Below are positions 7,920-18,409 of a stretch of DNA of 44,420 nucleotides, in pieces. Position 1 is the first letter of the stretch. Each line of letters begins with the position of its first letter. Source of the DNA: CAZYSK01 sp964649415 (GTDB lineage Bacteria; Chloroflexota; Anaerolineae; B4-G1). The notes below the pieces were generated by a model. That model made no database searches. It was given only the letters and a program-made list of their open reading frames with translations, and was not told where the DNA came from. The stretch is taken from the NCBI GenBank assembly GCA_964649415.1, contig CAZYSK010000048.1:1-44420 (forward strand), read 5' to 3'. The position numbers and the translations under genes were made by a program.

Positions 7920-8175
7920 CCGTCAATACAGGCCAGAAGCAGGCGATGCTGCACCGGGGAGCCAAGAAACCAAGTCTGTCGCTATCGGATGTCGCCGTTC
8001 CGCGGACATGGGTCACACGTCCGATGGCGCTTCATCCGCCGCATCGTCGGTCTTGGCACATCTTGTACCGCTTACGATGAGTCTTTCCGCAGAACAGGGG
8101 TGAATCAACCTGGTCTCTGCTGTCCGAGGACGCTAAAGACAGACAGAAATGCTAGCATAGCAAAGGAGTGGGTCG
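7920..8175 (+). other. 256-base leader region upstream of glgA
   Basis: No coding frame continues sensibly from the peptide into this stretch. It contains CCGGGGAGCCA (7954-7964) and GGGGTGAATC (8097-8106), words that recall conserved pieces of the c-di-AMP (ydaO/yuaA) riboswitch, but they are about 130 bases apart and the expected 3' part is not clear. AAAGGAG at 8161-8167 is the ribosome site of glgA. Confidence 0.35.
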
Positions 8176-9630
8176 ATGACCAAGAAACCGCTCAAGATTC
8201 TGTTCCTCGCAGCCGAAGCGGTGCCTTTTGCCAAAGTAGGTGGTTTGGCCGACGTCGCTGGTTCGCTGCCCAGAGCCATCCACGCGCTGGGCCACGATGT
8301 ACGGTTGATGATACCACGCTATGGCACCATCCACAGCAACCAGTTCCCCATGGAGAAAATCGGAGACCCATTCCCGATCCCCATCGGACCAGGCCAGGAA
8401 TCCATCCACCTGATTGGCAGCACCCTCGAAGAAGACTTGCCGGCCTACCTGATCTGGAACGAACACTACTTCTCCTCCCGCGATCGCGTGTACGGCTTCG
8501 AGGATGACGCCCAGCGCTTCGCCGTATTCGGACGGGCGGCCCTGGCCGCACTCCAAGTCCTGGATTGGAAACCCGACGTGATTCACGTCAACGACTGGCA
8601 CACCGGATTCGTCCCTGCCTGGCTCAATACGGACGGTCGGGAGGATGCCTTCTTCCGAGACATCGCATCGCTGTTCACCATTCACAACCTGACATATCAG
8701 GGCATTGCGGGTCGACTGATCCTGACCTTCGCGCAAATGGAACGCGTGCAGCACCTGTCCGTCGAAGCGCCCGGGACGGTGAACTGGATGGCTCAAGGCA
8801 TTGCCAACGCCGACCTGGTGAACACAGTCAGCGAGCGGTACGCGCAGGAGATCCTTACACCGGAGATCGGGATGGGCCTGGACCCCTTGCTGGTGCAGCG
8901 ACAGGACCGGCTCCTGGGCGTCGTCAATGGGATTGACTACGAAGAATGGAACCCGCTCACAGACGAGAGCATTCCCCACCGCTTCGACATCAAGACAATC
9001 GACCGGCGGATTGCCAACAAGACGGCCCTGCAACAGCAAGCGCGCCTCCCTGTACGGGCCGACATCCCGCTCGTCGGTATGGTCACGCGGCTGGACTCGG
9101 TCAAGGGCATGGACCTCATGGACCCGGTGCTGGAATGGCTTCTGGCAGGAGAGACACAGTTTGTCCTGCTCGGCACCGGCCAGCCCGAGTACCACGAGAT
9201 GCTTGAGCGCGTTCAGTCTCGTTTCCCGGACCGAATGCGTGCTTTTCTCAAGTTCGACGCTGTGCTAGCGCGGCGCATCTACGCCGGTGCGGACATGTTC
9301 CTGATGCCCAGCAGGGTCGAGCCGTGCGGACTGGGGCAGATGATCGCGATGCGTTACGGCTGCGTGCCCGTTGTCCGAGCCACCGGAGGGCTGGCCGACA
9401 CAGTCGTGGACTATACCACCAGGCGTGGTCGCAGCACGGGTTTCACGTGGGAAGACTGCGCGCCTCAGCCTTGCATAGATGCGTTGGAACGCGCCCTGCG
9501 ACTCTACGCCGACAAGAAAGGTTGGCGCCGATTGCAGCAGCGAGGCATGCGGGCCGATTTCTCCTGGTCAGCCTCCGCGCAGAAGTACGTCGAGCTCTAC
9601 TGGCGGGCTATTCAGCTCCACGCGACCTAG
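8176..9630 (+). CDS. glgA: glycogen synthase (ADP-glucose type)
   Basis: A 484-residue GT5 glycosyltransferase that adds glucose from ADP-glucose to a growing alpha-1,4-glucan. The nucleotide-sugar motif KVGGL is at 20-24, HVNDWHTGFVPAWL lies in the N-terminal Rossmann domain, and the C-terminal E-x7-E region reads RVEPCGLGQMIAMRYG with Glu382. TGGLADTVVDY follows. The ATG has AAAGGAG upstream. It is followed 13 bases later by glgC, whose product makes its substrate, and then by two alpha-glucan-active families, so this is a glycogen metabolism operon. Confidence 0.97.
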   Translation: MTKKPLKILFLAAEAVPFAKVGGLADVAGSLPRAIHALGHDVRLMIPRYGTIHSNQFPMEKIGDPFPIPIGPGQESIHLIGSTLEEDLPAYLIWNEHYFSSRDRVYGFEDDAQRFAVFGRAALAALQVLDWKPDVIHVNDWHTGFVPAWLNTDGREDAFFRDIASLFTIHNLTYQGIAGRLILTFAQMERVQHLSVEAPGTVNWMAQGIANADLVNTVSERYAQEILTPEIGMGLDPLLVQRQDRLLGVVNGIDYEEWNPLTDESIPHRFDIKTIDRRIANKTALQQQARLPVRADIPLVGMVTRLDSVKGMDLMDPVLEWLLAGETQFVLLGTGQPEYHEMLERVQSRFPDRMRAFLKFDAVLARRIYAGADMFLMPSRVEPCGLGQMIAMRYGCVPVVRATGGLADTVVDYTTRRGRSTGFTWEDCAPQPCIDALERALRLYADKKGWRRLQQRGMRADFSWSASAQKYVELYWRAIQLHAT

Positions 9631-9643
9631 GCAGTGAGGTGAT

Positions 9644-11017
<1,374 letters not shown>

Positions 11018-11068
11018 CTTGCTGATTTGCCGATTCGCCACCTTGTCGATAAGGAGCACCGAACCCGA

Positions 11069-14000
11069 ATGAGCACCAACAGCCCCCCCGGACTTCTCGT
11101 CTCCCGCAAGGCGCTCGACGATCTTCAAATCGACCGTTCTCTGCTTCGCCCCAACGGGAAGGTCTCCTTCGCCAGCTTTCACACCGCGCGCGTGCTCGCG
11201 CAGCGGATGAACGAGAAGCGGGATTTGCTCCGCTTCCCAGAGCAAGCCACGAAAGCGGGTCAACTCAACGCCGCCGGACTGATAGAAGAGATACTGCGCT
11301 ACGTAGTCGCCGCATACCACGAGCAGAGGAATCCACAGGTCCTTGCGCAAGCGATGGTCTGGCTGCACGAGAGGTTGGGTGAGGAAACGGTGGACGCGGC
11401 CTTGCAGCGATTCGCGGACGCGTTCCCCCCGCTGGCTATCTACGAACGTGCTGTCACGCCAGCAGCCTATCTGGAGGAAGAGACGGACGGCATCCCCCAT
11501 CGCCAGACCGCGCTGGTTGGCATGATGATGCTCTGGTTGGCCAACGTGAACCCGGCCTTCTCGCCGTTTCTAGAACTGCTCGACGACGCGGCATTGGACG
11601 AGGAGACGGCCTACACACAGATCATCTCCAGCCTCCACGAGTTCTTCGTGGCCCAGCCCGTCTTTGGCCCCGACAGCCAGAACCTGGTGGATATGTTGCG
11701 CAGCCCGGCCATCGCCGCACCGGATTCGCTCTCGGGACAACTCGAGTACATGAGGGAGCGGTGGGGCTACCTATTGGGCAGGTACCTGCGCCGCCTGCTG
11801 AGCAGCCTTGACATGATCCGGGAGGAGGAGAAGATCGGTCTCCCGGGGCCAGGCCCCGCGCAGGTGGTCGACTTCACCGGACTAGAACTGGAGCCGGAGC
11901 GTTTCAGCCGCGACCTGGACTGGATGCCCAGGCTCGTGCTCATCGCCAAGAACGCGTATGTATGGCTGGATCAGTTGTCCAAGCAGTATGGCCGCCCACT
12001 GACCCGGCTGGATCACATCCCCGACGAAGAACTCGACGTCCTGGCCCGCCGGGGCTTCACCGGCCTGTGGCTGATTGGCCTCTGGGAACGCAGCCAGGCA
12101 TCCCAACGCATCAAGCAGATGTGCGGGAATCCCGAGGCCGTTGCATCGGCTTACTCGCTGTTCGACTATCAGATAGCGGCTGACCTGGGCGGTGATGAAG
12201 CGTACCAGGAACTGAAGGCACGCGCGTGGAGACGCGGCATCCGTCTGGCCAGCGACATGGTGCCCAACCACATGGGCATAGACTCCAAATGGGTGATCGA
12301 GCATCCAGATTGGTTCATCTCGCTGGATCACCGCCCATTCCCTGCCTACACCTTCAGTGGTCCCGATCTGTCGTGGGATGAGCACGTCGGTATCTACCTG
12401 GAGGACCACTACTATGATCGCAGCGACGCGGCGGTCGTCTTCAAGCGGGTGGACCATTGGACCGGGGAAGAGCGATACGTCTACCACGGCAACGACGGCA
12501 CCAGCATGCCCTGGAACGACACGGCCCAGCTTGACTACCTCAATCCTGAGGTCCGGGAGGCCGTGATCCAGTCCATCCTGCACGTCGCTCGCAGGTTCCC
12601 CATCGTCCGCTTCGATGCCGCCATGACGCTGGCCAAGAAGCACTACCAGCGCCTGTGGTTCCCGGAACCCGGCACCGGGGGAGCCATCCCCTCGCGGGCA
12701 GAACACGGTATGTCCAGGGAGCAATTTGACGCGGCCTTGCCCACCGAGTTCTGGCGCGAGGTCGTGGATCGCGTAGCGCAGGAGGTGCCGGACACCCTGT
12801 TGCTGGCCGAGGCCTTCTGGCTTATGGAGGGGTATTTCGTCCGCACGCTCGGCATGCACCGCGTGTACAACAGCGCTTTCATGAACATGCTCAGAGACGA
12901 GGACAACGCCGGGTACCGCAGCGTCATCAAGAATACGCTAGAGTTCGACCCGCAGATCCTAAAGCGCTACGTGAACTTCATGAACAACCCCGACGAGCGC
13001 ACCACGGTGGACCAGTTTGGGAAAGGCGACAAGTACTTCGGCATCTGCACGATGATGGCGACGATGCCGGGCCTGCCCATGGTCGGGCACGGCCAGGTCG
13101 AGGGCTTCACCGAGAAATACGGGATGGAATACCGGCGGGCATACTGGGACGAACAACCCGACGCCTACCTGGTCGAGCGCCACGGGCGCGAGATATTCCC
13201 ACTCCTGCGCCAGCGCTATCTCTTCGCGGACGTCGCGCACTTCCTGCTGTACGACGTATTCACGCCGGAGGGCCACGTAGACGAGAACGTCTTCGCGTAC
13301 TCGAACCGCTCCGGCGACGAGCTGTCGCTCGTCGTCTACCACAACAGGTACGCCGAAACCCGTGGATGGATTCGCACCTCCGCGGCCTACGCGGACATTG
13401 ATCGTGCGTCCGCAGTGAAGGCCGACCAGGGGGCAAAGGTGCTGGTGCAGAGATCCTTGGGGGAAGGCCTGGGGCTGTCGGCCGATGGAGACACCTTCAC
13501 CATATTCAGGGACCACGTCACGGGCCTGGAATACATCCGCAACAGCAAAGACGTGCATGACAGAGGGCTGTACGTCGAACTGGGCGCGTACCAGTATCAC
13601 GTCTTCCTCGATTTCCGCCAGGTCCGGGACAACGAACTCCATCACTACGCTCAGCTCGCGGCCTACCTGCACGAGCGCGGCGTGCCCAATATCGAAGAGG
13701 CGCTGCACGAGATGCTCCTGCAGCCGGTCCATCGCCCGTTCCGGGAACTGGTCAACCCGTCCCTGTTCCACCGTCTCATAGACGCCCGCGTGACCGATGC
13801 CCCCGATGGACCGCGGGCATCCCTGCCCGCCGACGAAACCGCCCTCCCCGGACCACAGGCATCCCCCCCCGCCGACGAAACCGCCCACCCCGGACCGCGG
13901 GCATCCCTCCCCGCCGACGAAGCCACCCACCCCGGACCGCAGGCATCCCCCCCCGCCGACGAAACCGCCCCCCCCGGACCGCGGGCATCCCTGCCCGCCG

Positions 14001-14878
14001 ACGAAACCAACCTCCCCGGAACGCGGGCATCCCTGCCCGCCCCGGACGCTACAACCGCACAACCAACCTACCAATCTACCAGTCTACCAACACTGCTGGA
14101 CGAGGTCGAGCAAAAGATGGCTCACCTGCTCGGCGAGGTCGCGCAGTTCGCCGGTCACAGATCCCAGGCGACGACCGCCCAGGAGGTGCGGCGGAGACTG
14201 GATGCGATACTCCATCTGCCCGTCGTTGGGAGCCTCGTCATCCCGCCCTGCCCCCAGGAACACAGGCAGGCAGCCACACAGGCGATCGAGTACTTGCAGG
14301 CGGGCCTGCGGGAAGGCCCCGCGACCTGGCCCACGCTTCTGGCGTGGCTCTTCACCCACGCCTTGGGCCAGGCGGTGGACGAGTCAGACTTCGCGCACAT
14401 CGCGCGTGCGTGGATTGACGAGTGGATGCTGGGCAAGATCATCGTCGACACGCTGCGGGATATGGGGCTGGATACAGGTGCGGCTCGGCGGGCAGTGACG
14501 ATGGTCAAGGTGCTCACCGGTCACCAGCGGTGGTTCGAGGAAACCGGGGTCTTCCCGGAAAACCTTGTTTCTGTAGGGAGCGCCGGAGCGCCGTTGTGGC
14601 GCGTGCTGGAGCCATGGCTGCAGGACGAGAGCGTGCAGCAGTTCCTGCTCGTCAACCGCTACGGTGGCGTCGTGTGGTTCAACAAGGAGGCGTTTGAGCA
14701 ATTGCTGTGGTGGATGCTCCTGATCGCCACCGTCGCGCTTAGCGCCGATCCACTGCGCCCGGCAGCTAAGGTGTCGGAAGGAATCGCCCGCTGCTACGAG
14801 GTCGTGCGTGCGTTGCTCCAGGCCGCAGAGGAGTCCGGGTATCAGTTGGAACGACTTCAGGAGGCAATCCAACAGTGA
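11069..14878 (+). CDS. large GH13-like alpha-glucan enzyme with repeat-built linker
   Basis: A 1269-residue protein. The ATG at 11069 (MSTNSPPGLLVSRKAL) has AAGGAG upstream; an upstream TTG at 11027 would only add repeat-derived residues. The core is an alpha-amylase-type barrel: region I DMVPNH at 396-401, region II VRFDAAMTL with the nucleophile Asp516, region III LLLAEAFW with the acid/base Glu581. The region IV equivalent reads FMNNPDE and lacks the usual NHD histidine. A helical N-terminal domain of about 300 residues precedes the barrel. Residues about 914-1010 form a linker of six 14-residue repeats. A helical C-terminal domain of about 260 residues follows. Its position between glgC and a GH57 gene points to glycogen or maltodextrin remodelling. 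Exact activity (hydrolase or transferase) is open. Confidence 0.88.
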   Translation: MSTNSPPGLLVSRKALDDLQIDRSLLRPNGKVSFASFHTARVLAQRMNEKRDLLRFPEQATKAGQLNAAGLIEEILRYVVAAYHEQRNPQVLAQAMVWLHERLGEETVDAALQRFADAFPPLAIYERAVTPAAYLEEETDGIPHRQTALVGMMMLWLANVNPAFSPFLELLDDAALDEETAYTQIISSLHEFFVAQPVFGPDSQNLVDMLRSPAIAAPDSLSGQLEYMRERWGYLLGRYLRRLLSSLDMIREEEKIGLPGPGPAQVVDFTGLELEPERFSRDLDWMPRLVLIAKNAYVWLDQLSKQYGRPLTRLDHIPDEELDVLARRGFTGLWLIGLWERSQASQRIKQMCGNPEAVASAYSLFDYQIAADLGGDEAYQELKARAWRRGIRLASDMVPNHMGIDSKWVIEHPDWFISLDHRPFPAYTFSGPDLSWDEHVGIYLEDHYYDRSDAAVVFKRVDHWTGEERYVYHGNDGTSMPWNDTAQLDYLNPEVREAVIQSILHVARRFPIVRFDAAMTLAKKHYQRLWFPEPGTGGAIPSRAEHGMSREQFDAALPTEFWREVVDRVAQEVPDTLLLAEAFWLMEGYFVRTLGMHRVYNSAFMNMLRDEDNAGYRSVIKNTLEFDPQILKRYVNFMNNPDERTTVDQFGKGDKYFGICTMMATMPGLPMVGHGQVEGFTEKYGMEYRRAYWDEQPDAYLVERHGREIFPLLRQRYLFADVAHFLLYDVFTPEGHVDENVFAYSNRSGDELSLVVYHNRYAETRGWIRTSAAYADIDRASAVKADQGAKVLVQRSLGEGLGLSADGDTFTIFRDHVTGLEYIRNSKDVHDRGLYVELGAYQYHVFLDFRQVRDNELHHYAQLAAYLHERGVPNIEEALHEMLLQPVHRPFRELVNPSLFHRLIDARVTDAPDGPRASLPADETALPGPQASPPADETAHPGPRASLPADEATHPGPQASPPADETAPPGPRASLPADETNLPGTRASLPAPDATTAQPTYQSTSLPTLLDEVEQKMAHLLGEVAQFAGHRSQATTAQEVRRRLDAILHLPVVGSLVIPPCPQEHRQAATQAIEYLQAGLREGPATWPTLLAWLFTHALGQAVDESDFAHIARAWIDEWMLGKIIVDTLRDMGLDTGAARRAVTMVKVLTGHQRWFEETGVFPENLVSVGSAGAPLWRVLEPWLQDESVQQFLLVNRYGGVVWFNKEAFEQLLWWMLLIATVALSADPLRPAAKVSEGIARCYEVVRALLQAAEESGYQLERLQEAIQQ
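13808..14095. repeat. coding tandem repeat (42-base units) plus simple repeat
   Basis: Six units of 42 bases encode GPRASLPADETALP-like repeats. Each unit contains the palindrome GCGGGCATCCCTGCCCGC or a close variant, which also occurs at 28050-28067 near the start of the uxaA-type gene. The last unit runs into CCAACCTACCAATCTACC (14065-14095), the same simple repeat seen between genes, here translated in frame. Confidence 0.92.
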
Positions 14879-14904
14879 ACGCCCATTCTGCTACTGCCGC
14901 CACA

Positions 14905-14988
14905 CCAATCTACCAATCTACCAGTCTACCAGTCTACCAGGCTACCATTTTACCAATCCACCGACCCACCAACCTACCAACCCCCCAA
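14905..14988. repeat. simple-repeat array (CCAATCTACCA type)
   Basis: About 84 bases of tandem CCAATCTACCAGTCTACC-like units fill the gap between the GH13-like gene and the GH57 gene. No ribosome site is visible ahead of the GH57 ATG. Confidence 0.85.
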
Positions 14989-14997
14989 CGATGACCC

Positions 14998-16380
14998 ATG
15001 TCTAGCTGCTACCTTTGCATCCACGGCCACTTCTATCAGCCCCCGCGGACGGATCCCTTCACCGGACGGCTACCGCGTGAGCCTGAAGCCGCGCCCTACG
15101 CCAACTGGAACGAGCGCATCACCGCCGAGTGCTACGCGCCCAACGCCGAGGCGGGCAACTTCGGGCGCATCAGCTTCAACCTGGGCGGCACGCTCGCCCG
15201 CTGGCTAGACGAGTACGCCCAAGCCACCTACCAGCGCATCGTCTCCGACGAGCAACGTTACCGCCAGGCCCGCGGCGTCGGCAACGGCGTGGCCCAATCA
15301 GTCCATCACACCATCCTCCCGCTGGCCCGCCGGCGCGACAAGACCTGCCAGATTCGCTGGGGCATCGCCAGTTTCAAGCACCGCTTTGGCCACGCCCCCG
15401 AGGGCATGTGGCTGCCGGAGATGGCGGTGGACTACGAGACGCTGGAGACGCTGGCATCGGAGGGGATTCGCTTCACCATCCTCTCCGACGAGCAGGTTCG
15501 CGGTGATCTGGACTGTGGAGCAGGCCCGTACCGGGTGAAGCTCCCCGGCGGCGGCCACGTCGCCGTCTTCGTGCGCGACCGGCACCTCTCCAACGCCCTA
15601 TCCTTCAGCATGCCGGACGTGGCCCGCGTGGACGAGTGGGTGCAGGAACAGGTCGGTTGGAGGTGCCAACGAGACGGGCTGGCCCTCATCGCCACCGACG
15701 GCGAGACCTTCGGCCACCACCACCGCCAGGGCGCGCAGGTGCTGAACCACATCTTGGGAGCGGGCAGCGCCCACGGCTATGAATTGACCACCCTGGGGGT
15801 CTACCTGCTGCAGCACCCACTGGCGACAGAGCTCGACGTGCTTGAGAACACAGCCTGGAGCTGTGGCCACCGGCTGGACCGCTGGGCGCTCGGCTGCGGC
15901 TGCACCCCGGGCGGCAGCCGCTGGAAGGGAGCGCTGCGGCGGGCGCTGGACAACCTGGCCTGCAACCTGGACGCGGTGTACGAACGCGAGACCCAACGCG
16001 TGGGAGCGGACGCCTGGTCGCTGCGGGACGATTACATCGCCGTGGTGCTGGGCCAGGTGGACGGGCCGGCCTTGCTGGCGCGGCACGGCCTCGGTCACCT
16101 CAACGACGGTGACGCGGAGCGGCTGCTGGCACTGCTGGAGGCCCAGTTCCACCGCCAGCGGATGTACGCCAGTTGCACGTTCTTCTTTGAGGACTTGGAC
16201 CGCCACGAGCCCCGCTACGCCATCGCCAACGCCGTGCGCGCCCTGGCCCTCACACGCTACGCCACCGGGGATGATCTGTCCCACGGCTTCCGGCGCGACC
16301 TGGGCGTAGCCGTCAGCGCGAAGACAGGCCGCACAGGGGCCGACATCCTCGACCAGATCCTGGATCAGGCTGAGGTATGA
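14998..16380 (+). CDS. GH57-family protein (DUF3536 type)
   Basis: A 460-residue protein of the GH57 fold. The first conserved region reads CIHGHFYQPPRTDPFTG at 7-23. A second, APEGMWLPEMAVDYETLETL, matches the GH57 W-x-PE region. ATDGETFGHHH further on supplies the acidic DGE and histidines. The C-terminal half contains YASCTFFFEDLDRHE and is the part usually labelled DUF3536. GH57 enzymes act on alpha-glucans (amylase, 4-alpha-glucanotransferase, branching enzyme). Given glgA and glgC upstream, a branching or transfer role is plausible but unproved. The ATG is preceded by repeat sequence rather than a ribosome site, so translation may depend on the upstream gene. The stop overlaps the start of the next gene (ATGA). 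Confidence 0.92.
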   Translation: MSSCYLCIHGHFYQPPRTDPFTGRLPREPEAAPYANWNERITAECYAPNAEAGNFGRISFNLGGTLARWLDEYAQATYQRIVSDEQRYRQARGVGNGVAQSVHHTILPLARRRDKTCQIRWGIASFKHRFGHAPEGMWLPEMAVDYETLETLASEGIRFTILSDEQVRGDLDCGAGPYRVKLPGGGHVAVFVRDRHLSNALSFSMPDVARVDEWVQEQVGWRCQRDGLALIATDGETFGHHHRQGAQVLNHILGAGSAHGYELTTLGVYLLQHPLATELDVLENTAWSCGHRLDRWALGCGCTPGGSRWKGALRRALDNLACNLDAVYERETQRVGADAWSLRDDYIAVVLGQVDGPALLARHGLGHLNDGDAERLLALLEAQFHRQRMYASCTFFFEDLDRHEPRYAIANAVRALALTRYATGDDLSHGFRRDLGVAVSAKTGRTGADILDQILDQAEV

Positions 16381-17855
16381 GCCCCTCTAAGACCACCCCC
16401 TACTCGGATATCGACCTCAACCGCTGGCGGGAGTACGAGCACGTCTGGACCGACTCCCTGTGGCACATCGAGGCCCGTGACCGTACTGGGGGACACCAAC
16501 TCGACTACCACGGCAACTTCGTCCCCCAGATCGCCACCCAGACATTCCTGCGCTACACGAAGGCAGACGACGTCGTCCTCGACCTCTTCCTCGGCGCTGG
16601 GACCTCGGCCATCGAGGCGCAGCGCCTGGAACGCCGGCTGGTCGGCGTCGAACTGAAGCCCGATCTGGTGGAGGCCGTGCGCGCCAAGATCCCCCCCGAG
16701 CTGCTGGGCCAGCGCATCCACGTCCTGCAGGGCGACTCCACCTGCGCGGACACGGCGGCCCGCGTGCAGGAGGCGCTCCGCTCGATGGGCGCGCAGCACG
16801 TCCAACTGCTCATGCTGCACCCGCCCTACCACGACATCATCCGCTTTTCCGACGACTCGGCCGACCTGTCGAACGCACCGGCGCTGGAGGCTTTCCTCGA
16901 TCGCTTCGGGGACGTCGCCCGCCACGGCTTCCACCTGCTGGAGCCCGGACGGTTCGCCGTCCTGGTCATCGGCGACAAGTACACCAAGGGCGAGTTAATC
17001 CCCCTGGGCTTCTACTGCATGGAGCGCATGCAACGGATCGGCTTCCGCACCAAGGGCATCGTGGTCAAGAACATCACGGGGAACGAGATCGGCAAAGGCC
17101 GGGATAGCAACCTGTGGCGCTATCGCGCGCTGGCGGGCGGCTACTACATCTTCAAGCACGAGTACGTCATCGTCTTCCAGAAGCCCGCCGCCCAGGCCGA
17201 CGTGCGAGACGAAGTGCTCAAGGTGAAACACATGCCGCCCTGGGGCCGGGTGCAGGCGGACATTGTTCGTGCGTCCGGCGACGAATGGGACCGCGCCAGC
17301 CGCTTCATCTACTCCACGCACACGCTCAGCACGCTGCGCCGCGAGACCAGGCGGGTGGCCGCCGAGCTGGACCTGCCCACCCGCGACTTCGGTCGCTACG
17401 TTATCCGCCGCTGGTACAACTTCCACACCCACCAGGCCGCGCTCGACGCCGTGATCGCCCATCCCCGCACCCGCCCGGAGCCCGACCCATTCCATCACAC
17501 AGTGGACTTCTACCTGGACGGGCAGGGGTTCGACCTCAAGCTGACGCACCTGCCCCGAGGATTCGGCCACGGCATCGCCTACGCCCGCGCGCACCCAGAG
17601 GAACTGGGACGCTGGCTGTACGTCAACCAGTCGGCCCAGGGCAGGTTTCACGCGGCCAACCGCATCTTCGTCGTCCTGCACGACGCGGCCGACCCCGCGC
17701 GCACGTGGGAACTGCGCCGGGATTTCGAGGGACTGGAGCGGGCCATCCACGCCTTCCTCGACGCCCCGCGCCTGCTACAAATCGAGTTCGTGGACCGCGA
17801 GGGAAATCCCCACCGCCCCACATCCGCCGTCATCTTCCTCACCGTAGACGCCTGA
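16377..17855 (+). CDS. DNA methyltransferase fused to possible PD-(D/E)XK nuclease domain
   Basis: A 492-residue protein that overlaps the GH57 gene by four bases. Residues 1-285 form an amino-methyltransferase: SAM motif DLFLGAGTSAIEA at 69-81, then the catalytic xPPY motif as LHPPY at 147-151, then VLVIGDKY and KHEYVIVFQKP typical of N4/N6 methylases. Residues about 292-302 (VQADIVRASG) are encoded by a dispersed palindrome. The C-terminal 190 residues are not part of a usual methylase: they include VDFYLDGQGFDLKLTH (376-391), with Asp377 and D386-L-K388 spaced like a D...(D/E)xK nuclease centre. If so, this is a compact single-chain restriction-modification enzyme. An alternative is a target-recognition domain. 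No separate endonuclease or specificity gene adjoins. Confidence 0.82.
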   Translation: MSPSKTTPYSDIDLNRWREYEHVWTDSLWHIEARDRTGGHQLDYHGNFVPQIATQTFLRYTKADDVVLDLFLGAGTSAIEAQRLERRLVGVELKPDLVEAVRAKIPPELLGQRIHVLQGDSTCADTAARVQEALRSMGAQHVQLLMLHPPYHDIIRFSDDSADLSNAPALEAFLDRFGDVARHGFHLLEPGRFAVLVIGDKYTKGELIPLGFYCMERMQRIGFRTKGIVVKNITGNEIGKGRDSNLWRYRALAGGYYIFKHEYVIVFQKPAAQADVRDEVLKVKHMPPWGRVQADIVRASGDEWDRASRFIYSTHTLSTLRRETRRVAAELDLPTRDFGRYVIRRWYNFHTHQAALDAVIAHPRTRPEPDPFHHTVDFYLDGQGFDLKLTHLPRGFGHGIAYARAHPEELGRWLYVNQSAQGRFHAANRIFVVLHDAADPARTWELRRDFEGLERAIHAFLDAPRLLQIEFVDREGNPHRPTSAVIFLTVDA

Positions 17856-17859
17856 TGGG

Positions 17860-17980
17860 GTTACATATGGTTACACAGAGTTACGCAGAGAATACACAGA
17901 GATACACAGAGAGAAACATGAGACAATGACTACACAGAGCTATGTAGAGAATGCACAGAGATGCACAGAGATACACAAAG
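17860..17980. repeat. ACACAGAG repeat array, left flank of GxxExxY gene
   Basis: Tandem degenerate units such as GTTACACAGAGTTACGCAG and ATACACAGAGATACACAGAG, in two blocks. The array is repeated in inverted orientation at 18410-18550 on the other side of the GxxExxY gene. Confidence 0.9.
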
Positions 17981-17986
17981 AGGAAC

Positions 17987-18399
17987 ATGAGAAATGATGA
18001 GTCCGCAAGTGGGCGCGATGTGCCTGGGCTGAGTGAGCTCACAAAAGGCGGATCATAGGCGCGGCAATTGAAGTACATCGCCATTTGGGGCCGGGGTTGT
18101 TGGAATCAGCGTATGAAACTTGTCTGGCATACAAGCTGCAGGAACGCGGTTTGGCTTTCGAACGACAAAGAGCGTTGCCCCTGGTCTACAAGGAGATCCG
18201 CCTGGATCAAGGATACCGCGTCGACTTGCTTGTGGAGCGACAGGTGGTCGTAGAGCTCAAAGTGGTTGATCAAATCACGCCGGTTCACGAGGCTCAAGTG
18301 CTCTCGTACCTGAGGTTTTCTGGGTGCAGGGTTGGCCTACTGCTCAACTTCAACGTCAAACTGCTCAAGGATGGTATCCGTCGTTTCATCATGACCTAA
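17987..18399 (+). pseudogene. GxxExxY protein gene, frameshifted near its start
   Basis: The natural start is probably ATG 17987 (MRNDESASGRDVPGLSELTK), with AGAGG upstream. That frame stops at TAG 18056-18058. From 18049 a different frame reads RIIGAAIEVHRHLGPGLLESAYETCL and stays open to 18399, giving the rest of a GxxExxY-family protein. The motif GLLESAYE is present, as are VDLLVE and the VELK of a PD-(D/E)XK-like core. Exactly two extra bases (GG at 18047-18048) separate the two parts, so the break is a small insertion, a sequencing error, or a site of programmed shift. Translation might also start at TTG 18085. Family function is unknown. The gene lies between inverted repeat arrays. 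Confidence 0.85.
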
Positions 18400-18409
18400 C
18401 CATTCCTCT

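Noticed and set aside
7601..7954. Minus-strand 117-residue frame opposite the Thr/Pro peptide
   Set aside because: Its Gly/Val repeats are the complement of the Thr-Pro codons, it overlaps the TetR promoter and it has no ribosome site.
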